Below, one piece after another: positions 49,547-57,375 of a stretch of DNA of 64,000 bases. Under the pieces are notes generated by a model that saw only the letters and a list, made by a program, of their open reading frames with translations, was not told where the DNA came from and ran no database searches. The position numbers were made by a program, and so were the translations under genes. This stretch comes from an uncultured Novosphingobium sp. (GTDB taxonomy: Bacteria > Pseudomonadota > Alphaproteobacteria > Sphingomonadales > Sphingomonadaceae), in the NCBI GenBank assembly GCA_946886075.1, contig CAMPHR010000014.1, positions 14,053 through 78,052 on the forward strand, in the 5' to 3' direction. Position 1 is the stretch's first letter. Each line of letters opens with the position of its first letter.

Positions 49547-51331
49547 TTACGGAATTTCATCCTGCCGTAGTCGCCGGAGCTTGGGCGCCGTCTCCATTTT
49601 GGCTGCGTCCTTGATCCCCAACCGCAGATCTTCACGCGTCTGATGGATCGACGCGATCACCGGCCCCATCGCAACACCTAGGTCGACCAGCGCGGTTTCG
49701 GCGAGTTGCAGTGAGCTTTCCAGCGTCTCGGGCACAGCATCGCTCGCACCGGCTTGGTAGAGCTGTGCCGCATGATCGGTATCGCGGGCCCGGGCGATAA
49801 TGGGCAGGTCAGGCACCCATCCCCTGACGCGCTTCGTGACGCGCACGGAAAGCACCGGGTCATCCATGGTCAGGATCAGCGCGCGGGCATGGCCCAGCCG
49901 CAGCTTGTCCAGCATTTCGGCCCGCGCAACGTCGCCAAAGAGGATCGGGTAGCCACCGCGCCTGCCTTCGGCGACTACATCTGGGTCCGACTCGACAACG
50001 GTAAAACGCTGGTTGTGAACGCGCAGGAGGTCGCACACCATCCGTCCGACACGGCCGAAGCCGATGACGACAGCCGCAGCCTCGGTGCTTTCCTGCTGCA
50101 ATTCAGGCGCATCCTCACCCAATGCCATTTCTAGCCTGCGAGCAATATCGTGCCCGATCCGTGCCAGAAGCGGCGTGATGGTCAGTCCGATCGCGGTAAC
50201 GATCTGCCAAAAGGCTGCGGTAGAGGGCAGGATGAGTTTGGCGGCCGCCGCTGTCGACAGCACGATCAGGGTGGTTTCAGAGGGGCTTGCCATCAACAGG
50301 CCGACCTCAAGAGAAACGCCCTTGCGTGCTCCCGAGAAGTAGAGCAGCGCTGCCGTGACCAACGTCTTGGTGAGCACCACGCCGGCTACTGCAAGGATGA
50401 GGCTAGGCCAATTCGCCAGGATCAGTCGGACATCCAGGCTCATGCCGACAGTGATCAGGAACACGCCGAGTGCGAGACCCTTGAATGGCGCTGTCATCAC
50501 TTCGACCTCGCCATGATATTCAGTCTCCGCAATCAGCAGGCCCGCCAAGAGCGCACCCACGATCGGGGATAGGCCAGCAAGCGAAGTGGCGATGCTGGAA
50601 ACGATCACGACGAGCAGGCTGGCCGCAAGGAAGACTTCGGGGCTTTTGGTGCGCGCAGCCTGGCTGAAGATATGTGGAAGGAAGATGCGGCCGAGAACAA
50701 GCATTACCGCAATTGTGATGCCGCCCTTCAATAGCGTGTCCGCCAACTCGCCCCACGCTCCGTCGACGCTGGACGCTGCCGAAGGGGCGAGAGCGCCCAG
50801 CATGAAGATGATCGGGACAAGTGCCAGATCTTCGAACAGCAGCATCGCGAAAGCGGAGCGCCCTACAGCGCTTTGCGTGCCCACCATCGGTAGCACCACG
50901 GCTGTTGAGGACAATGCTAGGGCGAGGCCAAGCCCGATCGCGCCTGCAGGAGGCTGGCCGAGAAAGTAAAGACCCAATGCAATCAGCGTCGCGCCACCAA
51001 GCAGTTCAGCGGCGCCAACTCCAAAGACTTGGGCCCGCATGGTCCAAAGGCGGCGAAAACTAAGTTCCAACCCTATCGAGAAGAGCAATAATATGACGCC
51101 CAGCTCAGCGAAGGGCTCTATGGCTTCTCTATTCGATATGGTGACATGGTATAGCCAAGGATATTCCGCGACCAATGCGCCCAGGCCCGACGGCCCCACC
51201 GCCAGACCCACCAGAATAAAACCGATGACAGGACTGATCCTGAAGCGCGCAAAACCAGGGATCACCAGTCCTGCTGCCCCCAGAATGACGAGGGAGTCGC
51301 TGAAACTTTGAGGGTTGATCGCGCCGGCCAT
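49547..51331 (-). CDS. Monovalent cation:proton antiporter, CPA2 family (KefB/KefC-like)
   Basis: The 594-aa protein has about 12 N-terminal membrane helices of the Na/H exchanger fold, with LVGLAVGPSGLGALV-type helices and the FEDLALVPIIFML segment. A cytosolic Rossmann TrkA-N/RCK domain follows (AVVIGFGRVGRMVCDLLRV ... FTVVESDPDVV). The ending is basic. Kef proteins export K+ during electrophile stress under glutathione control. No KefF/KefG partner is adjacent, so ion and trigger are uncertain. Confidence 0.9.
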   Translation of the reverse strand: MAGAINPQSFSDSLVILGAAGLVIPGFARFRISPVIGFILVGLAVGPSGLGALVAEYPWLYHVTISNREAIEPFAELGVILLLFSIGLELSFRRLWTMRAQVFGVGAAELLGGATLIALGLYFLGQPPAGAIGLGLALALSSTAVVLPMVGTQSAVGRSAFAMLLFEDLALVPIIFMLGALAPSAASSVDGAWGELADTLLKGGITIAVMLVLGRIFLPHIFSQAARTKSPEVFLAASLLVVIVSSIATSLAGLSPIVGALLAGLLIAETEYHGEVEVMTAPFKGLALGVFLITVGMSLDVRLILANWPSLILAVAGVVLTKTLVTAALLYFSGARKGVSLEVGLLMASPSETTLIVLSTAAAAKLILPSTAAFWQIVTAIGLTITPLLARIGHDIARRLEMALGEDAPELQQESTEAAAVVIGFGRVGRMVCDLLRVHNQRFTVVESDPDVVAEGRRGGYPILFGDVARAEMLDKLRLGHARALILTMDDPVLSVRVTKRVRGWVPDLPIIARARDTDHAAQLYQAGASDAVPETLESSLQLAETALVDLGVAMGPVIASIHQTREDLRLGIKDAAKMETAPKLRRLRQDEIP

Positions 51332-51406
51332 GCGGCATCATTGCGGGATGCGCGGGAGAATATCTAGCCTTGCAAGAAAAATCACATGCCGACGAGCGAT
51401 GTGCCC

Positions 51407-51492
51407 TGGTGCGGACGGCGGGACTTGAACCCGCATTCCCAGGGGGAGGCGGATTTTAAGTCCGCTGCGTCTACCGATTTCGCCACGTCCGC
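51407..51492 (-). tRNA. tRNA-Leu (TAA anticodon)
   Basis: The minus-strand cloverleaf has acceptor strands GCGGACG and CGTCCGC. The anticodon arm is GCGGA-CTTAAAA-TCCGC, and the long variable arm of class II tRNAs is present. A73 and CCA are encoded. The gene lies 75 bases upstream of the Kef-type antiporter. Confidence 0.97.
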
Positions 51493-51543
51493 GTGGCGCA
51501 TCCCCTGACCGTTCCGCGCGCGCAGGTCAAGATGTGCTGATGA

Positions 51544-51831
51544 TCACTGCGCCTTGGTGTTGAGCCGTTCGCGCATTTCCTTGCCGGGCTTGAAATAGGG
51601 TACGCGCTTGGCCGAAACCGGCACCTGCTCTCCAGTGCGAGGATTTCGTCCGGTGCGCGCGTCACGTGCACGGGTAGTAAAAGCGCCAAAGCCGCGCAAC
51701 TCGACCCGCCCACCGCTGGAAAGGCGATCAACAATCTCTTTGAAGAAGAGATCGACAATCCTCTCGACCTCCTGAAGGCCAAGATCTGGATTTTCTTCTG
51801 CGAGCGTCTGAATCAATTCCGAACGTATCAT
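51544..51831 (-). CDS. ihfB: Integration host factor subunit beta
   Basis: IHF bends DNA sharply at specific sites as an alpha/beta dimer. The 95-aa protein starts [18 protein letters not shown] and has [27 protein letters not shown], the DNA-binding arm. It ends [17 protein letters not shown]. It follows rpsA, the classical rpsA-ihfB order, but a strong terminator lies between them. Confidence 0.95.
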   Translation of the reverse strand: MIRSELIQTLAEENPDLGLQEVERIVDLFFKEIVDRLSSGGRVELRGFGAFTTRARDARTGRNPRTGEQVPVSAKRVPYFKPGKEMRERLNTKAQ

Positions 51832-51932
51832 TGGTCCTCCAGCTCCCCCTTCTGGTTCCCAGTTTAGTTATAGTGAGTCCCCCCTCACATGCAATTATCC
51901 AATGTCGGTAGTTGTTTTCTCATTTTGGGATG

Positions 51933-51968
51933 AAAAAGGCCCGCCGGGATGAAGTTCCCGGCGGGCCT
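51933..51968 (-). terminator. Intrinsic terminator after rpsA
   Basis: Read leftward, a stem of about 11 bp (GGCCCGCCGGG / CCCGGCGGGCC) with an 8-base loop is followed by TTTTTCATC. It starts about 27 bases past the rpsA stop codon. Confidence 0.9.
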
Positions 51969-51994
51969 ATTACTTTAGTTAGATGCCGAAGGGA

Positions 51995-53707
51995 TTAGCC
52001 TTCGTTCTTGGCCTTGAGTGCCTCACCCAAGATGTCGCCCAGCGACGCACCGCTGTCGGACGAACCATATTGAGCAACAGCCTGCTTCTCTTCTGCAATC
52101 TGCAGGGCCTTGATCGAGAAGGTCGGCTTCTTGGCGCGATCGAAACCGGTCACCAAGGCGTCGAACTTCTGACCGATCTGGAAACGCTCCGAACGCTGCT
52201 CGTCGCGGTCGCGGCCAAGATCGCTGCGCTTGATGAAGCCGGTGGCGCCATCCTCGCCAGCCTGGACTTCCAGGCCGCCGTCGCGGACTTCCAGAACCGT
52301 GACGGTGATCGTCTGGTTCTTGTTGAGACCAGCTGCAGCAGCAGTGGTGCCGCCAGCGGCCGGGCCGCCACGCTCAAGCTGCTTCATGCCAAGGCTGATG
52401 CGCTCCTTCTCGACGTCGATGTCGAGAACGACGGCGGAAACCGTCTCGCCCTTGCGGTGCAGGGCCAGCGCGTCTTCGCCGGAGATGCCCCAGGCGATGT
52501 CCGACATGTGGACCATGCCATCGACGTCGCCGTCCAGACCGATGAACAGGCCGAACTCGGTTGCATTCTTGACTTCGCCTTCGACGGTCGAGCCAATCGG
52601 ATGACGTTCGGCAAAGCTGTCCCAGGGGTTGTTCTGGGCCTGCTTGAGGCCAAGGCTGATGCGGCGCTTTTCGGGATCGACTTCGAGGACGATGACGTCG
52701 ACTTCCTGGCTGGTCGAAACGATCTTGCCGGGGTGGACGTTCTTCTTGGTCCAGGACATTTCCGAAACGTGGACCAGACCTTCGATGCCCGGCTCCAGTT
52801 CGACGAACGCACCATATTCGGTGATGTTCGTGACGCGGCCCGACAGCTTCGCACCGACCGGGTACTTGGCGGCGGCGCCTTCCCACGGATCGCTTTCCAG
52901 CTGCTTCATGCCAAGGCTGATACGCTGGGTGTCGCGGTTGATGCGGATGATTTGGACACGGACGGTGTCGCCGATGTTGATCATCTCGTTCGGGTGGTTG
53001 ATGCGCTTGTAGCTGAGGTCGGTGACGTGCAGCAGGCCGTCGATGCCGCCCAGGTCAACGAACGCACCATAGTCGGTGATGTTCTTGACGACGCCCTCGA
53101 TGATCTGACCTTCGGCCAGTGTCTGGATGAGGCCGCTGCGCTGTTCGGCGCGGGTTTCTTCCAGAATGGCGCGGCGAGACACGACGATATTGCCGCGGCG
53201 GCGATCCATCTTGAGGATCTGGAAGGGCTGCGGAATGTCCATCAGCGGAGTGACGTCGCGCACGGGGCGAATGTCGACTTGCGAGCCGGGCAGGAACGCC
53301 ACGGCGCCGTCGAGATCGACGGTGAAGCCGCCCTTGACGCGGCCGAAGATGACGCCTTCGACGCGGGCATTTTCGGTGAATTCGGATTCCAGCTTGTCCC
53401 AGGCGGCTTCGCGGCGAGCGCGGTCGCGTGACAGCATGGCTTCGCCATGGGCGTTCTCGACGCGATCGACATAGACTTCGACTTCGTCGCCGACCTTCAG
53501 GTCAGCCTTCTGGCCCGGCGCGGCGAATTCGCGCAGCGGCACGCGGCCTTCCGACTTCAGGCCGACGTCGATCAGCGCCATGTCGTTTTCGATGCCGGTT
53601 ACGGTGCCCTTGACGACGCGGCCTTCAAAGCCGCCATCTTCACCACCGAGTGATTCATTGAGAAGCGCGGCGAAATCGTCGCGCGAGGGGAGTGCCGTAG
53701 AGGCCAT
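51995..53707 (-). CDS. rpsA: 30S ribosomal protein S1
   Basis: S1 helps the 30S subunit unfold and bind mRNA leaders. The 570-aa protein holds six S1 OB-fold repeats; each later repeat shows the GxVxxITxxGAFVxL pattern (for example GVVKNITDYGAFVDLGGIDG and GRVTNITEYGAFVELEPGIEG). The frame is open to 53920, but the ATG at 53707 (MASTALPSRDDFAALLNE) has AAGGA 7 bases before it. Terminators lie on both sides, so it is probably its own transcript. Confidence 0.97.
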   Translation of the reverse strand: MASTALPSRDDFAALLNESLGGEDGGFEGRVVKGTVTGIENDMALIDVGLKSEGRVPLREFAAPGQKADLKVGDEVEVYVDRVENAHGEAMLSRDRARREAAWDKLESEFTENARVEGVIFGRVKGGFTVDLDGAVAFLPGSQVDIRPVRDVTPLMDIPQPFQILKMDRRRGNIVVSRRAILEETRAEQRSGLIQTLAEGQIIEGVVKNITDYGAFVDLGGIDGLLHVTDLSYKRINHPNEMINIGDTVRVQIIRINRDTQRISLGMKQLESDPWEGAAAKYPVGAKLSGRVTNITEYGAFVELEPGIEGLVHVSEMSWTKKNVHPGKIVSTSQEVDVIVLEVDPEKRRISLGLKQAQNNPWDSFAERHPIGSTVEGEVKNATEFGLFIGLDGDVDGMVHMSDIAWGISGEDALALHRKGETVSAVVLDIDVEKERISLGMKQLERGGPAAGGTTAAAAGLNKNQTITVTVLEVRDGGLEVQAGEDGATGFIKRSDLGRDRDEQRSERFQIGQKFDALVTGFDRAKKPTFSIKALQIAEEKQAVAQYGSSDSGASLGDILGEALKAKNEG

Positions 53708-53837
53708 AAAAAGTCCTTCACACATCATTGCTGGCCTACCGGTTGTATCCGGTGGTCTTTCAGGCCAAACCGCCCGCACGGCCGAATACCGCACGAACAT
53801 CCTTCGGGCCGTGATGGCGAACGCCCCCGCGGAAAAG

Positions 53838-53867
53838 CGAAAAGGGCGCCTGGGATTCCCAAGCGCC
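53838..53867 (-). terminator. Intrinsic terminator between cmk and rpsA
   Basis: Read leftward, GGCGCTTGGG - AAT - CCCAGGCGCC forms a 10-bp stem (one G-U pair) with a 3-base loop, followed by CTTTTCGCTTTT. It separates cmk from rpsA. Confidence 0.8.
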
Positions 53868-53876
53868 GTCATCGCG

Positions 53877-54512
53877 TCAGGCCTTTTGCCGACGTTCCAA
53901 CTGGGCGTCCACCAGTGCAATGGCCTGCCGGACGGCCGCGTCTATAGTCAAATTGCTGGTGTCGAGCAAGTCCGCGCCGTCGGCCATTCGCAATGGAGCG
54001 TGGTCCCTGCTCATGTCTCGCGTATCGCGAGCCTGAATGTCCGCGATCAGGCTGTCCATATCGGGTCGGCTGCCGTGAGACAGGGCGTCGTCATAACGGC
54101 GCTGGGCACGGACGTGGACGCTTGCCGTGACGAAGATCTTGGCATCCGCGTCTGGCGCAATGACGGTGCCGATGTCGCGGCCGTCAAGGATCGCGCCTCC
54201 GGGGCGGGTAGCGAAGTCGCGCTGCCGCTTGACCAGCGCTTGACGGACGCTTTGGTGGATCGACACGCGGGAGGCGAGGGATCCGACGGCTTCGCTCCGC
54301 AGAGCCGGATCAGCGAGGACGCCGTCGTTGAACGAGCAAGCCGCCAGCGCATCGGCTTCATGATCCGGATCGCCACCTGTTTTTAGAACGGCAAGGCCAA
54401 CTGCCCGATAGAGCAGTCCGGTATCAAGCACGGGCAAGCGATAGTGGCGCCCTAGCGCCTTGGCGATGGTGCCCTTGCCTGAAGCTGCAGGGCCATCGAC
54501 GGCGATGATCAT
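53877..54512 (-). CDS. cmk: Cytidylate kinase
   Basis: Cmk phosphorylates CMP and dCMP. The 211-aa protein starts MIIAVDGPAASGKGTIAKALG with the P-loop. It has VLDTGLLYRAVGLAVL and LDGRDIGTVIAPDADAKIFVTAS, the nucleotide-recognition segment. The frame is open to 54569, but the ATG at 54512 overlaps the upstream small gene stop (ATGA) and fits the family. Confidence 0.96.
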   Translation of the reverse strand: MIIAVDGPAASGKGTIAKALGRHYRLPVLDTGLLYRAVGLAVLKTGGDPDHEADALAACSFNDGVLADPALRSEAVGSLASRVSIHQSVRQALVKRQRDFATRPGGAILDGRDIGTVIAPDADAKIFVTASVHVRAQRRYDDALSHGSRPDMDSLIADIQARDTRDMSRDHAPLRMADGADLLDTSNLTIDAAVRQAIALVDAQLERRQKA

Positions 54513-54760
54513 GATGCTTTGCCTTTCCGCAGCGCCTTGGCGAGCCCGACAAGAGCGATGATCGCCCACACGACTTCCAGCGCCAGCGACGCCATGTTGA
54601 AATGAACCGTCAGCGAATAGAGGAGGAGCAGCGATCCAATCAGGTTCAGCAGGTTGAAAAGGGTGAAGTTCAATATTTTCGCCATATTGCTGTACGCATA
54701 GGCGATGACCATCAACCCGCTGCCGATCAGCCCCACTATATCGGCGAGATCGAAGGTCAT
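54509..54760 (-). CDS. Small membrane protein (CBU_0592-like)
   Basis: The 83-aa protein has three probable membrane helices (DIVGLIGSGLMVIAYAYSN, LNFTLFNLLNLIGSLLLLYSL, ALEVVWAIIALVGLAKAL). It resembles the CBU_0592 family of small membrane proteins of unknown function. It overlaps both neighbours by four bases (ATGA on each side), so aroA, this gene and cmk should be translated as a coupled unit. Confidence 0.8.
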   Translation of the reverse strand: MTFDLADIVGLIGSGLMVIAYAYSNMAKILNFTLFNLLNLIGSLLLLYSLTVHFNMASLALEVVWAIIALVGLAKALRKGKAS

Positions 54761-56067
54761 GCTATGGCGCCCAGCTGTTGCAGCAGGGCAGTAAAGCCGG
54801 GAAAGCTCGTCGCGACCGGTCGCATATCATCGATGGTCACGCCGTTCTTCGACACGAGCCCTGCAACCGCGAAGCTCATCGCGATCCGGTGATCAAGCTT
54901 GGTCGCGATCGGGCCGCCGCCGGGCAGGGGGGCGCCGCCAGTGCCCTCAATGACAATGCCGTCTTCCAGTTCTTCCACGGTCACGCCAATGGCGCGCAGA
55001 CCCTGGGCCATGGTGGTGATGCGATCGGACTCCTTGACGCGTAATTCCTCAAGGCCGCGGAACGTGCTGCGCCCCTCGGCGAAAGCTGCCGCGACGAATG
55101 CGACGGGATACTCATCGATCATCGATGGGGCGCGAGCCGGATCTGGCTCGACGCCTTTTAACGCGGACGCCGTCACGACTATGTCGCCCACGGGTTCGCC
55201 ACCGACCTCTCGGGGATTATCGATGACGACGTTGCCGCCCATTTCCCGCAGGAGATCGATCAATCCGGCCCGAGTGGCATTAAGCCCGACATTGCCGATC
55301 GTGATCTTGGATCCCGGAACAAGCAGAGCTGCGACGATCGGGAAAGCTGCAGAGGAAGGATCGCCAGGCACCGTGATGCTTTGCGGGCGCAGTTCAGCTT
55401 CTCCTTTCAAGGTGATGATGCGCGCGCCCTCGGCGTCAACCTCTACCTCCAGCTCAGCGCCGAAACCTTTCAGCATGCGTTCGCTGTGATCGCGAGTCGG
55501 AATGGGTTCAACGACGCGCGTGATGCCCGGGGTGTTCAGGCCTGCGAGCAGAATCGCAGACTTGACCTGGGCGGAAGCTACCGGGAGGCGGTAGTCCAAT
55601 GGCACAGCCGGGCAGGCGCCCCGCATGGTCAGCGGCAATCGGTTGCCTGGGCTGGCGGTGAAGCTGGCCCCCATGCGGGAAAGTGGCTCCGTCACACGTC
55701 CCATTGGACGCTTGCTGAGCGATGCATCACCTGTGAATGTCGCGGTGATCGCATGGCTAGCGATCAGGCCCATGAGGAGGCGGGTCGATGTGCCACTATT
55801 TCCCATGTCCAAGGCGGATTGCGGTTGCAGCAATCCGCCGACCCCAACGCCCCGAATGTGCCAGATGCCATGGCCGTCCCGCTCTATCTGGGCGCCCATC
55901 GCGCGCATGGCCGCGGCTGTGGCCAGGACATCCTCACCTTCGAGCAATCCCTCGACCCGGCTCTCTCCAACAGCCAGTGCGGAAAGCATGAGCGAGCGGT
56001 GCGAAATGCTCTTGTCACCTGGCACTCTCACGCTGCCGGCGAGGGGCTGCGCGCTCGTGAAAGTCAT
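54757..56067 (-). CDS. aroA: 3-phosphoshikimate 1-carboxyvinyltransferase (EPSP synthase), class II
   Basis: AroA joins phosphoenolpyruvate to shikimate-3-phosphate on the way to chorismate. The 436-aa sequence has VPGDKSISHRSLM, DMGNSGTSTRLLMG, KRPMGRV, SAQVKSAILLAGL and TRDHSERM. These last features are class II (CP4-like) rather than E. coli-like. At the position of CP4 Ala100 it has Gly92. The frame is open to 56661, but the ATG at 56067 begins the family homology. Confidence 0.96.
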   Translation of the reverse strand: MTFTSAQPLAGSVRVPGDKSISHRSLMLSALAVGESRVEGLLEGEDVLATAAAMRAMGAQIERDGHGIWHIRGVGVGGLLQPQSALDMGNSGTSTRLLMGLIASHAITATFTGDASLSKRPMGRVTEPLSRMGASFTASPGNRLPLTMRGACPAVPLDYRLPVASAQVKSAILLAGLNTPGITRVVEPIPTRDHSERMLKGFGAELEVEVDAEGARIITLKGEAELRPQSITVPGDPSSAAFPIVAALLVPGSKITIGNVGLNATRAGLIDLLREMGGNVVIDNPREVGGEPVGDIVVTASALKGVEPDPARAPSMIDEYPVAFVAAAFAEGRSTFRGLEELRVKESDRITTMAQGLRAIGVTVEELEDGIVIEGTGGAPLPGGGPIATKLDHRIAMSFAVAGLVSKNGVTIDDMRPVATSFPGFTALLQQLGAIA

Positions 56068-56244
56068 CGGGAGCGGACGATCGGAAGAAGCGGTCAATGG
56101 GTAATCCGTTTTGCAGGAACTAAAAATCGCGCCCGGCTTTTGACAGCGCGGTCCTGCTATGGCAAGGCGCCCGTCGCTTCGCGGACGACATGGTCGTGCC
56201 GCGTGATATTCGTTTAAGCACTCGCAAGAAGGACAAGGCCGGAC

Positions 56245-56580
56245 ATGGTCAAGGCTGAATGGGGCACGAAGCGTACCTGCCCGAAATGCGCCACGCGCTT
56301 CTATGACCTGGGCAAGGACGACCCGGTCACCTGCATCAACTGCAACACTGCCTGGGAACCCGAGCCCGTACTTAAGTCGAAGCAGCCTCTGCCTTATGAG
56401 GAAGCGCCCAAGAAGGTCATCGAGACTGCCGATGGCGAATTGGAGTCGGCGGATGACGATCTGGATCTGGATCTGGACGTTGATGATGACGGCGACTCGC
56501 CAGACAATGATGTCGATCTGGGCGGGGACGACGACCTCGGTGTCGATGCTGCTGGCGACGATGGCGACGACGATAATTAA
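56245..56580 (+). CDS. TIGR02300 family protein with acidic tail
   Basis: The 111-aa protein starts MVKAEWGTKRTCPKCATRFYDLGK and has CINCNTAWEP, so four Cys in two CxxC pairs, probably a zinc ribbon. Its C-terminal 50 residues are almost entirely Asp with Gly/Glu (DDDLDLDLDVDDDGD). The family is confined to Alphaproteobacteria as far as I know; its function is unknown. It is divergent from aroA. Confidence 0.88.
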   Translation: MVKAEWGTKRTCPKCATRFYDLGKDDPVTCINCNTAWEPEPVLKSKQPLPYEEAPKKVIETADGELESADDDLDLDLDVDDDGDSPDNDVDLGGDDDLGVDAAGDDGDDDN

Positions 56581-56668
56581 GTGATTTTCTGCTTGCCAAG
56601 GAAGTTGCTGCCTCCTAATGGCAGCGACCTCCGAGGCGCTGGACCCAAACAGCGCCAACATTGGGAAC

Positions 56669-56744
56669 GGGGCCTTAGCTCAGCTGGGAGAGCGCCTGCA
56701 TGGCATGCAGGAGGTCAGCGGTTCGATCCCGCTAGGCTCCACCA
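56669..56744 (+). tRNA. tRNA-Ala (GGC anticodon), copy 1
   Basis: The acceptor strands GGGGCCT and AGGCTCC pair, with one G-U. The anticodon arm is CCTGC-ATGGCAT-GCAGG. A73 and CCA are encoded. This is the first of three identical genes. Confidence 0.97.
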
Positions 56745-56872
56745 ATGTTTGGATCAGCATTGATCTGGCGGCATTGTCCAAGTGCCAAGATCGGTATAGA
56801 ATTAATTGAAGGCTGTCGTGGAATATCGATGACGCCTTCTATTTTTGACGCGGCGTCAGGCTGCGCCGGGAT

Positions 56873-56948
56873 GGGGCCTTAGCTCAGCTGGGAGAGCGCC
56901 TGCATGGCATGCAGGAGGTCAGCGGTTCGATCCCGCTAGGCTCCACCA
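56873..56948 (+). tRNA. tRNA-Ala (GGC anticodon), copy 2
   Basis: Identical to copy 1, including the encoded CCA. It is embedded in the 204-bp tandem repeat, with its own upstream promoter-like sequence in the spacer. Confidence 0.97.
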
Positions 56949-57076
56949 ATGTTTGGATCAGCATTGATCTGGCGGCATTGTCCAAGTGCCAAGATCGGTA
57001 TAGAATTAATTGAAGGCTGTCGTGGAATATCGATGACGCCTTCTATTTTTGACGCGGCGTCAGGCTGCGCCGGGAT

Positions 57077-57152
57077 GGGGCCTTAGCTCAGCTGGGAGAG
57101 CGCCTGCATGGCATGCAGGAGGTCAGCGGTTCGATCCCGCTAGGCTCCACCA
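57077..57152 (+). tRNA. tRNA-Ala (GGC anticodon), copy 3
   Basis: Identical to copies 1 and 2. The repeat ends at its CCA; the downstream bases differ from the spacer. The 223 bases from here to uvrD show no convincing gene. Confidence 0.97.
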
Positions 57153-57375
57153 AACCTTCCTAGGATTGTTCTATAGCCCGTCGGCGACGTAGAGGCGCGT
57201 TGTGGGCGTTCAATGTTCGCGCTTTCCGCCAGATTGGACGCGAGCTTGTATGCCACCGGAATCATGGAACGGGCATATACCGGGCCTATCCGTGGCGACG
57301 TGGAGCTCATCCGTCCTGCCATAGCGAGGGTGGCGACCAGCCTCCCCGCGATAACGCAGCAGACCTGAGGCCGCG

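Larger units (their letters stand above)
56669..57152 (+). repeat. 204-bp tandem repeat carrying tRNA-Ala
   Basis: Three tRNA-Ala genes start at 56669, 56873 and 57077, exactly 204 bases apart. The 128-base spacer after copy 1 (56745-56872) and after copy 2 (56949-57076) looks identical base for base. It contains TTGTCC, 17 bases, TAGAAT, which could be a promoter for the next copy. The sequence before copy 1 and after copy 3 is unrelated. Confidence 0.9.

Noticed and set aside
49411..49635. A 74-codon minus-strand frame at the end of the Kef-type gene
   Set aside because: It overlaps the true frame of the antiporter and continues into non-coding sequence.
51983..53431. A 482-codon open frame antisense to rpsA with repeat-like sequence
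   Set aside because: Its repetitiveness simply reflects the six S1 repeats on the other strand.
56149..56180. A promoter beginning TTGACA upstream of the TIGR02300 gene
   Set aside because: The -35 box is good, but the only -10-like sequence (TATGGC) is just 12 bases away, so I could not call a promoter.
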